NCBI GenBank assembly: GCA_027579435.1
Contig: JANBPK010000741.1
Location: forward strand, 1-64,000
Direction of reading: 5' to 3'
Length of the DNA stretch: 64,000 nucleotides
Source of the DNA: Candolleomyces eurysporus
Lineage: Eukaryota; Basidiomycota; Agaricomycetes; Agaricales; Psathyrellaceae
The translations under genes and the position numbers were made by a program. Positions within the stretch are counted from its first letter, which is position 1; every line of letters starts with the position of its first letter. Under the pieces are notes generated by a model, which ran no database searches, was not told the DNA's origin, and worked only from the letters and a program-made list of their open reading frames with translations. This document shows positions 34,730 to 46,442 of the stretch, piece by piece.

Positions 34730-35081
34730 GGTCTCCAGTGAGAGGAAAACCGTCGCGTTGTTTTTGGTGGGATCCCATGTTAGTAGGGCCATCGGTACCG
34801 CCGACGTTCTGTGCCAGAGACGGGATTGGTGGTGGGATGAGACCCTGAATGCAACCTCTTCCCAGCCATCATCCGTAAAATCTATTTTAGCGGATGTCAA
34901 GGTCGGAGGAGTGCATAAACTTCCTCCGCAGCTCTGGAAGATCGTGTTCAACGTTGTGGACGATTTCCCAATTAGCATGGACAGGGCGAAGGGGTACAGG
35001 GAGAAGGAGGAAAGAAAGAAGTTTGTCTTGAAGCATCAGGAGGACTTTACATCAATGGAGATATTTTCCTGTCTTAATTGA
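34730..35081 (+). pseudogene. DUF4246 fragment (copy 4, exon 4 only)
   Basis: Reads KTVALFLVGSHVS, GTADVLCQRRDWWWDETL, GGVHKLPPQLWKIVFNVVDD, FPISMDRAKGYRE and KKFVLKHQEDF, then stops at 35081. This is the last part of exon 4, closest to copy 5 (MDRAKGYR is shared). The oxygenase-like histidine segment and everything upstream are gone. The frame upstream to 34587 is open but unrelated. It lies about 470 bp before copy 5 in the same orientation, consistent with unequal exchange in a former tandem pair. Confidence 0.85.
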
Positions 35082-35269
35082 ACGTTCGTACGAGAAAGTG
35101 AGATATTATGGGCGAATGAGCTCAAATTCAAGAATGTTACTTTAGAACCAGGCACGATGCTTGATTCTGCCGTTTCCCTTACGTGTGTGTTGCTGGGAAT
35201 GTCTAGCCATTCGGGCCAATATTAGACTGCTCAAAGCGTCAGCGGAAGGTGGCATTTCAGCACGATGAC

Positions 35270-35372
35270 TCCGAATTTTGTACACAATAATGAGACATGC
35301 CGACACCCGACGCTCGGCCCGACGCCTCGTGTTGATGGGCGCATCAATTTGACTCATCAGGGTGTTCCGGGA
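35270..35372 (+). promoter_or_regulatory. Shared upstream module, DUF4246 copy 5
   Basis: GATGACTCCGAATTTTGTAC, then CCGACACCCGACGCTCGG, then GGGCGCATCAATTTGACTC followed by ATC. In this copy the last element includes TGACTCA, a bZIP/Gcn4-type consensus. It lies 185 nt before the start codon. Confidence 0.55.
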
Positions 35373-35554
35373 TGGTCGGCACTCCCATCGTCCAAAAGAT
35401 GACAGCTTTGACTGATGAAAGCAGGCTGCCCGGCATTTTAATACTCTGGCATCGCGTCATGGAAAGATAGAATCAGCGCTCACCCTCTCTTGATAATTCC
35501 TTGTTCTTCAATCCTCGGTTCAGCCCCCTTGAAATCTGGCCTGCCCCTACCATC

Positions 35555-37596
35555 ATGCCCGTGGATCCTTCCAAGGTTGTTGAAAAACCTGGGCATGGAT
35601 ACCCATTCAACAGAGTCCCTGAGGAGATGGATGCTGACTATAGAGGAGAACCGTTCCCCAGCGCGCTAGTCCAGAGCGGGGACTCGTACAATTCTGGTGT
35701 GTGAGTGCTATCGCTCATGTTCTCGGTGGAATTGAAGTGGTGTGAAACTGACCAGTGTTACCTACGCACAGATTGGACCCGATAACGCTTCGCGAATTGA
35801 CGATGCTGCGGTTTATGAACGAGGTTACAGATAAACCTGACTGGACCGCGAAGGTGCCGTACTGCCAGATCTAGGGTCATTGTGACCGAATTAACGAGGT
35901 CCACCTTAGGTGTTCGATAAGATCATCATTGCCAAATGGAAGGAAGAATCCGTCAACCTCCCAGATTCCACTCTTGTAAACCATATAACCGAACGCATGT
36001 TTACCTACTGCATTTCGGAGCTGCAATACCGCGCGAAGAATCACCCTAATTCACCCAACGGCGCTATTCGTGTTTATAACGGGGATGTGTACAAGTCTGA
36101 CACCGCCGTTTCTGAGGAAACAAAGCTCGCCTTGCAGAGAGCCGTGCGAATACTCGAAGACGTCCCGGACGCCCAGAAAGATTGGCACCCAGGCTCAGAC
36201 GGGAAAGTGCTCGACCTCGTTCATCCCAGCTTATTCCCTTTGATCTACGGCACATCCAGGATTCTACCGATCGGGGCTCCCATCACAACTCTGGAAGATT
36301 GCATTAAGAGGTGTGGAGAAGGAGAAGTCTTGCCTGATCCTCAAGCCCAGAACCCGAGTTTGAACGTAAACGACGAGGATGCATGGAGTACTAAATTTCA
36401 ATGGCTCCCTTGCGAGGTGGATATTTCCGAAGACAAACCGAAGATAGTTACGTATATCAATAACCTCCATCCACAACATCACAGAGAGCTCTATAGTCTC
36501 ATAGAAGATCTGATCCAGGCCGCGATACCCCTCTGGAACTTGACCCTTATTCGGTCTTATGATTTGTATGAAACTCCGAAGCGAATTCCGTATACCGAGT
36601 GCACGTACGATCCGGATCCGGAATATTGGCCAGAAGAAAACCAGATCCAGCAAGAGGAAGGGGAAGACAATAGTGCGTTTTGGAGCAGGAAAGAAGAGTG
36701 GATCGAAAATACAAGGGAAGTTGAACTTCCTGAACCCGCTGAGGAGTTCGATCCCAGGATCCTGGAACGCGAGACCAATCTCAATTTGAAGGAGCAGTAT
36801 GGGGAGTTGCCACTGCAGGTCATAGTCAAGTTGGCCAATATCGAGTTGACGCCAGAGAAGCCTCAATATGAAGGTGGCACATGGCACGTTGAGGGGAAAT
36901 TGGTGAGCCTTCCCTCGAATCGCATCTTAAGTATTGAGCCCTGATGGTATGATACCCCTAAAGAACGAGTCTATCTGCACTACGGCGATATACTACTACT
37001 CCTCGGAAAACATCACATCTTCCTTTCTTGCCTTCCGTCAACAAGCCAGCCAATATCCCTTCGCAGACATTAGCTACCTGCAAGACGCAGACGACTGGAT
37101 CCAACCTGTGTTCGGTCTCCGTGATAACCACAATACAATTCAAGATGTCGGACTTGTCGAGACTCGTGAAGGTCGTCTTATCACCTTCCCAAACATTTTG
37201 CAACACCAAGTTCAGCCATTCAAACTCAGCGACCCAACCAAGCCAGGGCATAGGAAGATAGTCGCGTTGTTTCTGGTAGATCCGAATACCAGGGTCACTA
37301 GTACCGCCGACGTTCCGTGCCAAAGACAGGATTGGTGGACGGAGGAAGTGTTAAAGCCGACTGCAATATCCCAATCGACTTCAGCGAGACCTACTTTCCC
37401 TGATTCCAACGCTGGAGGTGTTCATAAACTCCCTCCAGAGTTGCAGAAGATTGTATTTGATCTTGTGGATGATTTCCCGATTAGCATGGACAGGGCGAAG
37501 GGGTACAGAGTCAAGTTGATGGAAGAAAGGAAAAAGTTTGCGTTACAGCACCACGAGGACTTTGCGGGTGTCATAATCTCGCTTTGCGAACACTGA
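35555..37596 (+). CDS. DUF4246 family protein, copy 5 (intact)
   Basis: Exons 35555-35700, 35772-35853, 35910-36902 and 36964-37596 give 617 residues. Same leader (MPVDPSKVVEKPGHG) and intron phases as copy 2. An additional acidic stretch of about 25 residues (QIQQEEGEDNSAFWSRKEEW) precedes the conserved PEPAEEFD, shared with copies 6 and 8 but absent from copies 1-3. TWHVEGKL, GRLITFPNILQHQVQPF and GHRKIVALFLVDP are intact, as is the SLCEH C-terminus found in copies 2, 6 (ALCEH) and 8. It looks like a bridge between the northern and southern groups. No lesions and no Ns. Inferred soluble oxygenase-like protein, substrate unknown. Confidence 0.88.
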
Positions 37597-37599
37597 TGT

Positions 37600-38930
37600 C
37601 ATACCACTCTGAACTTCGTGAGCACCGTACTTACATCTGCTGTGACACAAATTGTTCCCTATCCGGAATCAGTATTGTGTACGTTGGCTCGCTCTTTCGA
37701 CGACAACGAGATGTATCTTAAGCTTTGGCGGAAGCTCGACTAAATAAAAATATTGGCCTCTTACACTTAGGGAAGGATCCTGCAATGCAACTTGTCAATG
37801 CAGCTTAAGCTCTTGAAACACGTACATATCCCCTTCTTGGCTCGAGAATGGAGCTCAAGACCTTTCAGATGGCGTCAAAGTGATGCCTTCGACTGGTAAA
37901 GTGTGGGGAGTGCCCGAAGGGGTCAAATTTGATTTTATCCTCAGGTGCGAAATGAGAGTTGAATGATACAGTTAGCCATACATCTGCTTTCATTGCTAAG
38001 CGTCGGAATCCGGAGACGAGAAGGGTGGCTAGTGACTACAACGGTCAAAAGATTGATAACTGGTCTGGGACTCAAGCCCTGGCAGCATTGAGCTTACTGA
38101 CAGCCCCCCCGCACGACTATCGGCGCTTGGGACGATGTGGATATTCCAGAAGTTGATATAGAATGCGTTTTTATGCCGGTCGTGTGTTCAGTGAGAGTTG
38201 TCTTGATCGATGTGTTGAATCGCGTTGTGTAACTTTTTATAACTTTTTGTCTTACCATCAGTTGACTGATGAGATGGGAGGGCACGGTCAGTGGTTCCGA
38301 AGTGTAGTTCCACTACTTGCCTTCTGCCACGAAATTAAAAGTACGAGCTCGAGAGGAGTTCCATCCTCATATAGCACTTACTCTGAAATAGTTCTTATCA
38401 AGCTGAACGAAGGCTATGGTACACTATATACCGAACAGAATAGGATAGAATCAGACCAACAAGGTGACGACGCAATGAATTTCAGAGAGAAAATCTTGAG
38501 ATTGGTTCAATGGTTGGATCTTGTCGCTCGTTTGAACGGTGTGAACTGGCTGTCTCCGTCCTCTCTCGCTTCCTTTTTTCTCGCACGTCCGTACCTTAAC
38601 CTCTTCTATCCCCACTGAAAACCCCGACCAAGAGGAACTTTCCAAACACCGTGCCCATGACGGGAAATCCAGGATTCCCCAGCCACACTTACGACCAGCC
38701 CTTGTCCGAGTATATACAGACTGTCCTCAGGTTCTATTTATACGTGGCCAGATTCGGTTGGTCTGGTTCGTCCAACGCCATTCATCAGTGTACTAAACGC
38801 CTAGTTAGACCTTTTATAGGGAATCTCTGGCCTGTACGTCATGGGTTCTTTCTGCAACCGGCACCCGAGATGCTTCGCCCTTCGCCCGGTAGCAATATGT
38901 ACTGATCCCCTCATCCTAATTGGGCTTTCC
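37600..38930. other. 3' flank of copy 5 and intergenic DNA
   Basis: 37800-37915 still resembles the unit's 3' flank (CTCGAGAATGGA; GTGATGCCTTCGACTGGTAA). The rest has scattered open frames (one of 151 codons at 38163-38618) with no motif support. Confidence 0.35.
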
Positions 38931-39990
38931 ATATACGGATTGTAAACGCTCTTATCCTTCCCCCGACAGTTAACAAATTCAACTTCGACCCTTCTTAACT
39001 CAAATTAGGGTACTTTGATTTATCGATTAGTGCCTGCTTCTGCGGCGTAGGTGCCAACGTATGGGTTTAAGAGTAAGTCAATTTTGTTTCAAGGACAAGG
39101 TTGTTGAAACCTATTTTCACGTTCTCGGTGGCCGAGGGTTCATTAATTAATGAATTCGTTTATACTATGTCTTTTGACGTTATCACGGGTGCTGCGACTG
39201 ATCAATTCGCCGTTATCCAGGATCCCCTGTAACATACATAACCACGCTGATCATCGCTGTTTTCCCGATCGCGGGTGGCGGATCTCCAAATTTCGTCACG
39301 TTGACATCCCTTGAGGCGGTTTGGTCTATTGGTGTTGGAGGGAATTTGCCGATGGATTCTGTGATATTCTTCACTGCGTCCTCGTTCACTTTCCATCAGA
39401 AGCAGGATTTACCCATGGTGGCCTTACGACGCTCGTTACAACTCTTGAATGGTTTTGGAATTTATTTCGGCCTCGCATCCTCAAACCCCCTAGAATCTCG
39501 ATCTGCTCGGCACTTGGTCAACTCGTGTGGAGTCTTGTCGTGGGGCCCTTAATCGCCAACTGTTCACATGCACCACAACGACTCCGGAACCGACTGTCCC
39601 AAGTCGTTCAACGGGGAATGGTAGGAGATCCTCTTTACGATGCGCGGACTGATAACTGTCTTTTTCCCACTTCGTACTCAAGCTTTACGAAGTCCCCAAG
39701 AATCTTACGGGAAGAAGCGAAGCCGAAAAGGCGGTGGTCGTCCCCAGTAAATGATAGAGGCAAAAGTAACGCCATTCCCGCTGCTGCGAACCGTATTTTT
39801 GGAGTTGGGGTGGGTTGATATATTTCCTCCTTTTGTCGACTTTGTGTTGTGTTCTTTCGTTCATTTGTTAGATGGAAAGGAATCGGATATAGATGCCGAA
39901 ATAGATTTCGTCTATCCGGATCTTCGACACCAGGCGCCTATCAATGCCCTGTTCGCCGATTTGACAGGGTTGGTGCCCACCATCGCTGGG
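38930..39990 (+). pseudogene. MFS transporter pseudogene
   Basis: Collinear transporter pieces lie in different frames: NALILPPTVNKFNFDPS (from about 38945), FDLSISACFCGVGANVWV, ITTLIIAVFPIAGGGSPNF then VTLTSLEAVWSIGVGGNLPM (39241-39360), SALGQLVWSLVVGPLIANCS (from about 39505) and SFSHFVLKLYEVPKNLTG (from about 39660) leading to an AEKAVVV stretch that ends at a stop. The order matches membrane helices of fungal major-facilitator carriers in which VGGNLPVDSA-type and LYESPKYL-type motifs are typical. At least three frame changes and a stop at about 38995 destroy it. The last third is not recoverable. Substrate class unknown. Confidence 0.62.
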
Positions 39991-39999
39991 CTGGGTGGT

Positions 40000-41427
40000 T
40001 TTACTTCTCGTGGGAATGATTGCGTTTTCTCCTTATGTTCGAGTCCCGTAGCGAGGCGNAACCAATGTTTTGTGCCAGGCAGGGGTCAGGCAAGCAGGCG
40101 GTAGACCACCCGTTGGCGGGCTGCCTTGGGGTCCCTCCGAGTCGGCTCGGTAGATACCATCGACTCGGCGCCAGGGTCCCGCTGCTCGACGATGCCGACA
40201 CAACATCGATCACGCATAAAGNAACAATACCCTACGCATTTTTCCTACCCCTACGCCAACCTCGTTGCTCTGCAGTCCAATAGATTTCTCTCAANGTCCC
40301 GCAAGGTGCACTACGAGCTGATGGCCGAGCCGACGGCATTGCTGGCATACCTTTCAATGCCAGGGACCCCGAAACCTAAACTTCCGCCTGCCTTATGGGG
40401 CTGCATGACCTGACATGTTCGGATTGTTTGTCTGGCGACCCCTGCTGTGCTCTATGCCGTCGTGTCGAGAACGAGTTCTTCTACAAATGCGAATGAAATC
40501 CCGGAATGAATGCTACGGGCGAAGCCTGAAGAAGGCTATGCATCACTGCGCTACACAGAGCTACCCTACTCGACGCAATACGGGGATCTTGGACTATCCT
40601 TGAGGATAAGTGTTCCGCTTGGACGACCGAATCTAGTATTGCCCCGTGCTTTGTATTCCTCTAGCGAGCAACGAAGGGCATGACAAAAGGTGTGTTCTAT
40701 TGGCTCGGNTTGATCCACACAGGCATCATAAATCTGACATTCTCAGGAGATTTGGGGTGACGAAAGCCGAATGTTGACCCACAGCTGACTGTAGGGCCAT
40801 GCGCCTGTTAGACTGTGGAACTACATGAGCAACAGCGGCTAGACTCGCAATTCGATGGACATAATGCGGAAGTAAGGCTTGTTAGCTTCCCCCGAATTGG
40901 TATTTAACGTTGCGAGGATAAGGCCAAATGACTTCCAAGTACAGGTGACCATGTTGTCGATCGAGTTCGCTGCGCAGAGTGAGCTAGCCTCCATCGATCA
41001 GTTTTTACCCACCATTTCAATAGGCACTCACGAGGGACCACGGTTTTAGGCACACGCCACCCCCGAGTAACGCACAGGACGTCTGATCTGTCGTCACTTC
41101 AACGAATTGCCGAAGACCCTGAAACATGCCGTATCTCAGTGCGCCAGCTGGCTGGTACTCAAATCGGCGAAAACNAAGTGCCTTTAGGACACCCGTATAC
41201 TATTGGGTGCCGTTTCAATGTCGAATGGAAGTTTCCATTTCTCACCACATTGAATCTCACCTTATCGAACCTCAGCCAAAACTGGGCTGCGAGCAAGGGA
41301 TAGCTGTGGGGAGAAACGGGTCCCTTGCTCAGGAGGTCATTTTCGAAGTATAAAGTTGGGCTTAATCGCTCCCTTAGTGCGTNTACAGTAAAGTTATCTC
41401 CCCTTCATTCGCTCACCACCACCGACA
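40000..41427. other. Low-quality intergenic stretch
   Basis: Six single Ns lie between 40059 and 41383, the highest density in the window. Short frames only; nothing recognised. Confidence 0.35.
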
Positions 41428-42217
41428 ATGGCTATTATTCCTTCGATTAAAATACCCCTCATAATTCTTGACGCGTTTTGGATGCTCCTCGCAGCTACCC
41501 CACCGAACGCGGCGAGACCTTTGAAGGAGCATATCGTCCCTGACTGGCGAGAACGCTTTCTGAAGTGTCTTGCATCCCCAGGTGTCTTTTTGCGTGTAAG
41601 CTCATGCGTTTTTGACATCCCAAGCGCCAGCTTATCTAACCACCTTTACAACATAGACGACGTATTGGTTCGCAGGATTGGTAGAGACGCTGGTTCTCCT
41701 GACCACCCTGTCCCCTACGCACCCAATCGCGCGACTTATTATCAATACCCTCGTCCAGAACCCAAGCTGTGTCATGCGTCTTCAAGTCACACCCTGTTTC
41801 ATCTTGGGCAATATCCTCACATCGTTCGGCGCGCTATTGCGCTTGCGGTGTTACAAGACCCTCGGGAAGCATTTCACATTCGAGCTATGCATTCACAACG
41901 ACCACATACTCGTCGACCAGGGGCCATATAGCGTTGTGCGGCACCCGAGCTATACAGGACTTATCCTCACCATCCTGGGCGCCTATTTGAACCATGTCGG
42001 TGGCTCATGGGTTAGCGAGTGTGGGATCGCCAGCACCCGGAATGGCTTCTTGGGACCGATGATCGTGGCATTGTGGATCCTATTCTCGTTCGCGGTGATT
42101 GTCAGCCTCGTACTGCGCATCCCATGCGAAGATAAGATCTTGATGGAGAAGTTCGGAGAGGTGTGGGTGGATTGGTCGAATAGAGTCCCGTATGCACTTG
42201 TCCCAGGTATCTATTAG
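41428..42217 (+). CDS. Isoprenylcysteine carboxyl methyltransferase family protein
   Basis: Two exons, 41428-41595 and 41657-42217, separated by a 61-nt intron (GTAAGC...CATAG, phase 0); 242 residues. Several hydrophobic segments span the protein. GPYSVVRHPSYTG (residues 145-157) is the signature of the family's SAM-binding/catalytic loop, and ILVDQ lies just before it. EDKILMEKFGEVWVDW near the C-terminus is the second conserved block (E, F and W spacing). Ste14/ICMT enzymes methylate the C-terminal prenylcysteine of Ras, Rho and mating pheromones at the ER membrane. In basidiomycetes several paralogues exist, so this may be an ICMT-like paralogue rather than the Ste14 orthologue. No lesion is seen. 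Confidence 0.85.
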
Positions 42218-42219
42218 CG

Positions 42220-44350
42220 CGTGGCAGCGTATTTCCTGTACTATTGTTATTATTTAAAGTAGCAAGGCTTAACTCCTATGCGCTCCCTCTTTGTACATGT
42301 GACAGCAATCGTTCCTAGTTTGTTGTATATACAGCCGTACTATCGAAAGTTGCGTTTCTCCATGTATACCTATAACGACTCCTGAGACTCGCTCAGTGAT
42401 TATGACAGCTCCGAAATGAGCAAAGGGAGTGGTGAGTAGCTAGTACGCTTTTCTGGATGAAGGGCTTGGTAGTTAGCAAGGTCAACTGGTTCAAATTTCG
42501 AGCGTACTGGGCACCCAGTTTTTGGATCTCTCCCATCGCAGACTCACGAAGAAACGCTCTCAGTTCAGTTCAAAACGCCTTCACTACCCGTATGTGATTT
42601 TCATCCACGCTGGAATTTAACTTGATTCGGATGGTAAAAGTGGATGCTCAAGCGGAGGACACAACAAGGGCGTCTGGGTCTGGCAAATTCGTTGATCTGT
42701 AATCCGACTTTCTCTCAGCTTAGTAAAGCCAGAATGTCACGCAAAAAGTATAAATTCGATATATATCCATCGACACCAAGGAACTATTGATAATTATAAA
42801 TCTCGGCAGAAATTGAACAAGGTACGATCAGAGTAAGAAGTTCCAAGGCCCAAGGGGCGCCAGACTCGGACACTCAGAATTAGCCGACGACCTCGAATAG
42901 ATCAAAGGTCGCAAGCGATGTCAGCTTGCCAATCGCCGCTTTGAACGGGATGCAACGCAAAGGTGACCTTTTAAAACTTGATTCTCCCGGGACCTATTGT
43001 TAGAGCATAATTGTTAGATGACTCGCCAGCCCGTGCCTTAACGTATTCATAGAACATCCGGCAGATCTTGGTCGCGGGCGCAAGGCGTGTGATCGAGACA
43101 GCCTTCTCAAGGACGTTGATGGGCGAAATGTAGTGAGCGCCAGGACTTGTATATCCATGTCACTGCGAAAAGAAAAAGAGTCAGTATCAAAGAAAGAGAG
43201 GCAGGAGAAGAACACAGACTTGCGTAACACCCGATATCTCAGCCGCCAGTTCAGGTTTCGTGTTCGTAGGTAAGCTCATAGGGACCCTTCGCATTCTTTA
43301 TGTTGAACAAGACACAACTAGGAGATGCTCCTTGGCATTCTGCCATTTACTATTTCCAACAGCGGAACCTAGATAGAGGCGGCGGCGGTTAGGGTTGGAG
43401 AATTCCGCGATGCCTCCACCGAAAGCGGAGAAACTACTAGACTAGCCTCTCATGGTCGTACCCATAGGACTTGGTGGACGACGGATGGGGTTGTGTGGGT
43501 GACGGATGGGACTTCCAGGACGCTCCATTTTCGATGTGAGTATTGACAATGGTATGTCAGTGACACTGATAGAGCTCGAGAAGCTGGCATTGCTGGTTCT
43601 GGAATTTTGTATAGGACTCGAGTGGATTTGGTAGATGGGGGGAATTTAGGCCAGCCCTATAGCGGAATATATAGGATGGATTCATATAAGGTCCAAGCTA
43701 CGGATAGACACGGGTCACAGACACCAGGATTGTGAGTGTTCGAAGGTGTGGCGAAGGACGCGAGGGTCGGCGACCGCCCCATTTTAAACAGCGCGATGTG
43801 GAAGCACTGACCAACCCCCTATCGGTGCATTGCGCGAGCGCAATGAATTCGACCCCAATCCGCTACTTGGGCGCTATTGAATGGTGTGGCCAAAGCTAGG
43901 CCCCCTCCCTGTAAACCGTAAGCTTTGAACGCTCAGCTAAAGCATCTCCTACTCCTCAGAGGCAGAAGTCAGTATGCGGGAGAGGCGACGGGATTCTTCG
44001 ATCAGAATTGTCCTTACTCGGTGTTAAGTTTAAGTTTTACCATTCGAAGCATGTCCCGTGCCAGTGGAAAGGCGAATATCTCTTGATGGATGATGTCAGT
44101 GTGTGGTCCATTCAGTGTGACCTAAACCGCGGTCCTCGTTGATTGTCCTCAACGTTCAACGTTCAACTCTTGACCTCTTGGATCCTTCATTTTTATCCTC
44201 GTCCAGTTGAATTAGGACGGTCACCACAAAGCGTCGAACAAGCAAGTACGCTTTGATGACTGGTTCCCAGTATACGACCACAGTTTTTTTCAGTACGTAC
44301 CGACAAACTAACGCTTTTTACACTTCCTTTTTGAAGCTACTACTGATGGC
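42220..44350. other. Intergenic, one weak small-gene candidate
   Basis: A minus-strand candidate at about 43300-42978 has an ATG exon (MSLPTNTKPELAAEISGVTQ), a possible intron ending CTTTTTCTTTTCGCAG, and a downstream open stretch INVLEKAVSITRLAPATKIC...ALTIGPGRIKF. The frames do not join cleanly (a TGA follows the acceptor), so it is not called as a gene. The rest shows nothing recognisable. Confidence 0.35.
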
Positions 44351-44353
44351 TAT

Positions 44354-45630
44354 CTAATAAGTTACGGACCTCAAGACCGACAAGGACAATGACGTTGACG
44401 AGTTCGAAGAAGGGGATGAGGGGTACGTCGAAGCTCGTAGCCTCACTGCGGGCTGACCTTGACCTTTCTCTCTTACGCCAATCCCCGAGAAAGACTCCCT
44501 GAGCCTGTACAGGGCATCGCTCGAGTACTCTGAAGGGGGTGGAGAAGGAAACGATGGAGATGTGGGAGAGGGAGACGGTGAACAGAGCCACGACAGCTCG
44601 CCGTCAAAACCTCCAAGCCCGGAAGAGTCGACCTCGGCAGAATCGTCGTCGAACTCAAAATCGCATTCCGGGATGGAGGTGAGGATGTGCCCGGAGAACG
44701 ACGATAAAGAGGAGTATGGTATGACGATGTCCTGGTCGATATTCGCGTTCTCTCCTTCCTCTTCTTCGACTGCGACACGCATGTCGTTTGTGCAGTGAAG
44801 GCTTCCCGAATCCTTGCTCGAAGCTGAATCTGCGAAGAGGGATTGAGAATAGGGAACCCCTAAGGACGATAGACGCAAAGCCAGATCCTCGTCTAGGCCT
44901 AATATCCCGAGGCCAACCAACTCCTTGTGTGTCCGCAACGCCTTCTCCCTCCTTCCTACTCCTGCGAGACCAACGCCGGCCCCCGCACCGCATCCTCCCA
45001 GAGACGACAGGGACAATGAAGTATTCGCCGACTCGTACTCGTCGGAGTAACTCTCGTCGCCTGCTCCTCCCATGCTATGACCGAAACCCAAGCTGCTGAA
45101 GCTCGTATCCTCGACACTAGCGAAGGATGTCTCGCAGCTCGAATCGACGCCCTCCACGTCTTGGTTCGACTTTTGTACGTCGTCGTCGTCGTCGTACCAA
45201 CGAGAGGGAAAGAGCTCGTGGATTGGGCCTGGGAAGAACGGGATCGCGGACAGTCGCGGCGTTTGCGTCGCTCGTCCACTGCTGAGCAACCCGGGAGGTG
45301 AAGAAAAGATCAGTTGGTCGAGTCGGGATGGGGACCTCGCTGGGAAAGGCTCGGGCGACTCGAGGTCGAGTCTGTTATCCGTCCTCGAAGTCAGATCTCG
45401 AGTGTAGATCTTTCGCTCAGTGCGAACGTTCTGCGCCGTGAGGTGTATAAGCACTTGTATGGCGAATGAAATTAAATTGTTGACTTACCCTCGAGGTGTC
45501 GAAGTGACTTAAAAAANTCCAAGACGTCATCTCCTGGCGAACGAGTCGAATGAGGCAGGGAGGTAGGATGGTCGCCCGATATCATAGACTGAGCGCCGAC
45601 CGTCTTGCCGTCATGTGTCGCTGTGGACAT
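44354..45630 (-). CDS. Serine- and acid-rich hypothetical protein
   Basis: Exon 1 runs from the ATG at 45630 (MSTATHDGKTVGAQSM) to about 45489, and exon 2 from 45430 (NVRTERKIYTRDLTSR) to the stop at 44354; roughly 410 residues. The N near 45517 sits in a T/A homopolymer. Read as written, the exons join out of phase; with one base fewer exon 1 would end DVLDFLSHFDTS and join in frame. Composition is low-complexity: serine runs, DDDDDV, EEEEGEN, and glycine-rich GGCGAGAGVGLAGVG. A conserved-looking ALRTHKELVGLGILGLDED lies in the middle. No domain recognised; no signal peptide. A promoter-like stretch with a TATA-type sequence lies near 45915. Possibly an intrinsically disordered regulator. 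Confidence 0.55.
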
Positions 45631-46442
45631 GATAGACTCGATGGGAGTGAGTGAGGAGGGTGAGACGAGTAAGAGTGCGTGCTTCAAGCTTAGGCTTTGA
45701 ATGAAGTATCGAGATTCAGTGAATGAGTGGACGTGTGGCGTATCGAATGTTTCGAAGTAATGGTACGAAGTGGTGAGAATAGTAGACAAAGCCCTGTTGA
45801 TAGGATGTAGAGAGTAGGAAATGTGCAGATAGGTTTGAATAGTAATGTTGATGTGCAGAGAAGTGAAATGGGAAACCGTGGAACGTCTTGGGGGGGTTAG
45901 CGACGCCGCCAGCCCAATATAAATTCTCCAGAGGCTGACCTTGTTGAAAAAGTGGTTGGTTGACAAGCATGCAGATTCATGGAGAGATAGTTGGCTGACC
46001 TTAATGAGTGGAGTCAAGGGCTAGAGACACGTTTGGCCGTAAACGTAGACCCCAATGAGACAGCGAAGGGTCCGTCTCATCTCAGGCTCCCATGTCTTGG
46101 GCTGATCACCTTTGAACATTTCGGTCGATTGGCAGATATTTGATGGGAGGTTTGGTGGATGCCTTCAGAGCTTGAAAGGGAATCGAGCAGAGGTCAGTGC
46201 TTATGCCGCCTGCAGCCAGCCCCGACCATCGTCCAAGATAGTACTTAGACGCTTGGAAACACTGACGTCATCCAGACGAGCCGGAGGCGGCCCGGACTAT
46301 CGGCGCGTGATCGCGAAATTTCCTGCGCGTCTCCAGGCTTTCCCTCAAGGTTGCTTGCTTATTTATTCGGGCTAGGGCAAGTCTTTCTATCTTATTATCA
46401 CTCAGAGGATACTCATGGAACAAAATTTTCATTGTAGACAGC

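Noticed and set aside
38163..38618. 151-codon forward open frame
   Set aside because: No recognisable domain, no intron signals consistent with neighbours, and no homologous copy in the window.
42978..43300. Two-exon small gene on the minus strand
   Set aside because: The exon frames do not join through the visible splice sites; a TGA follows the acceptor.
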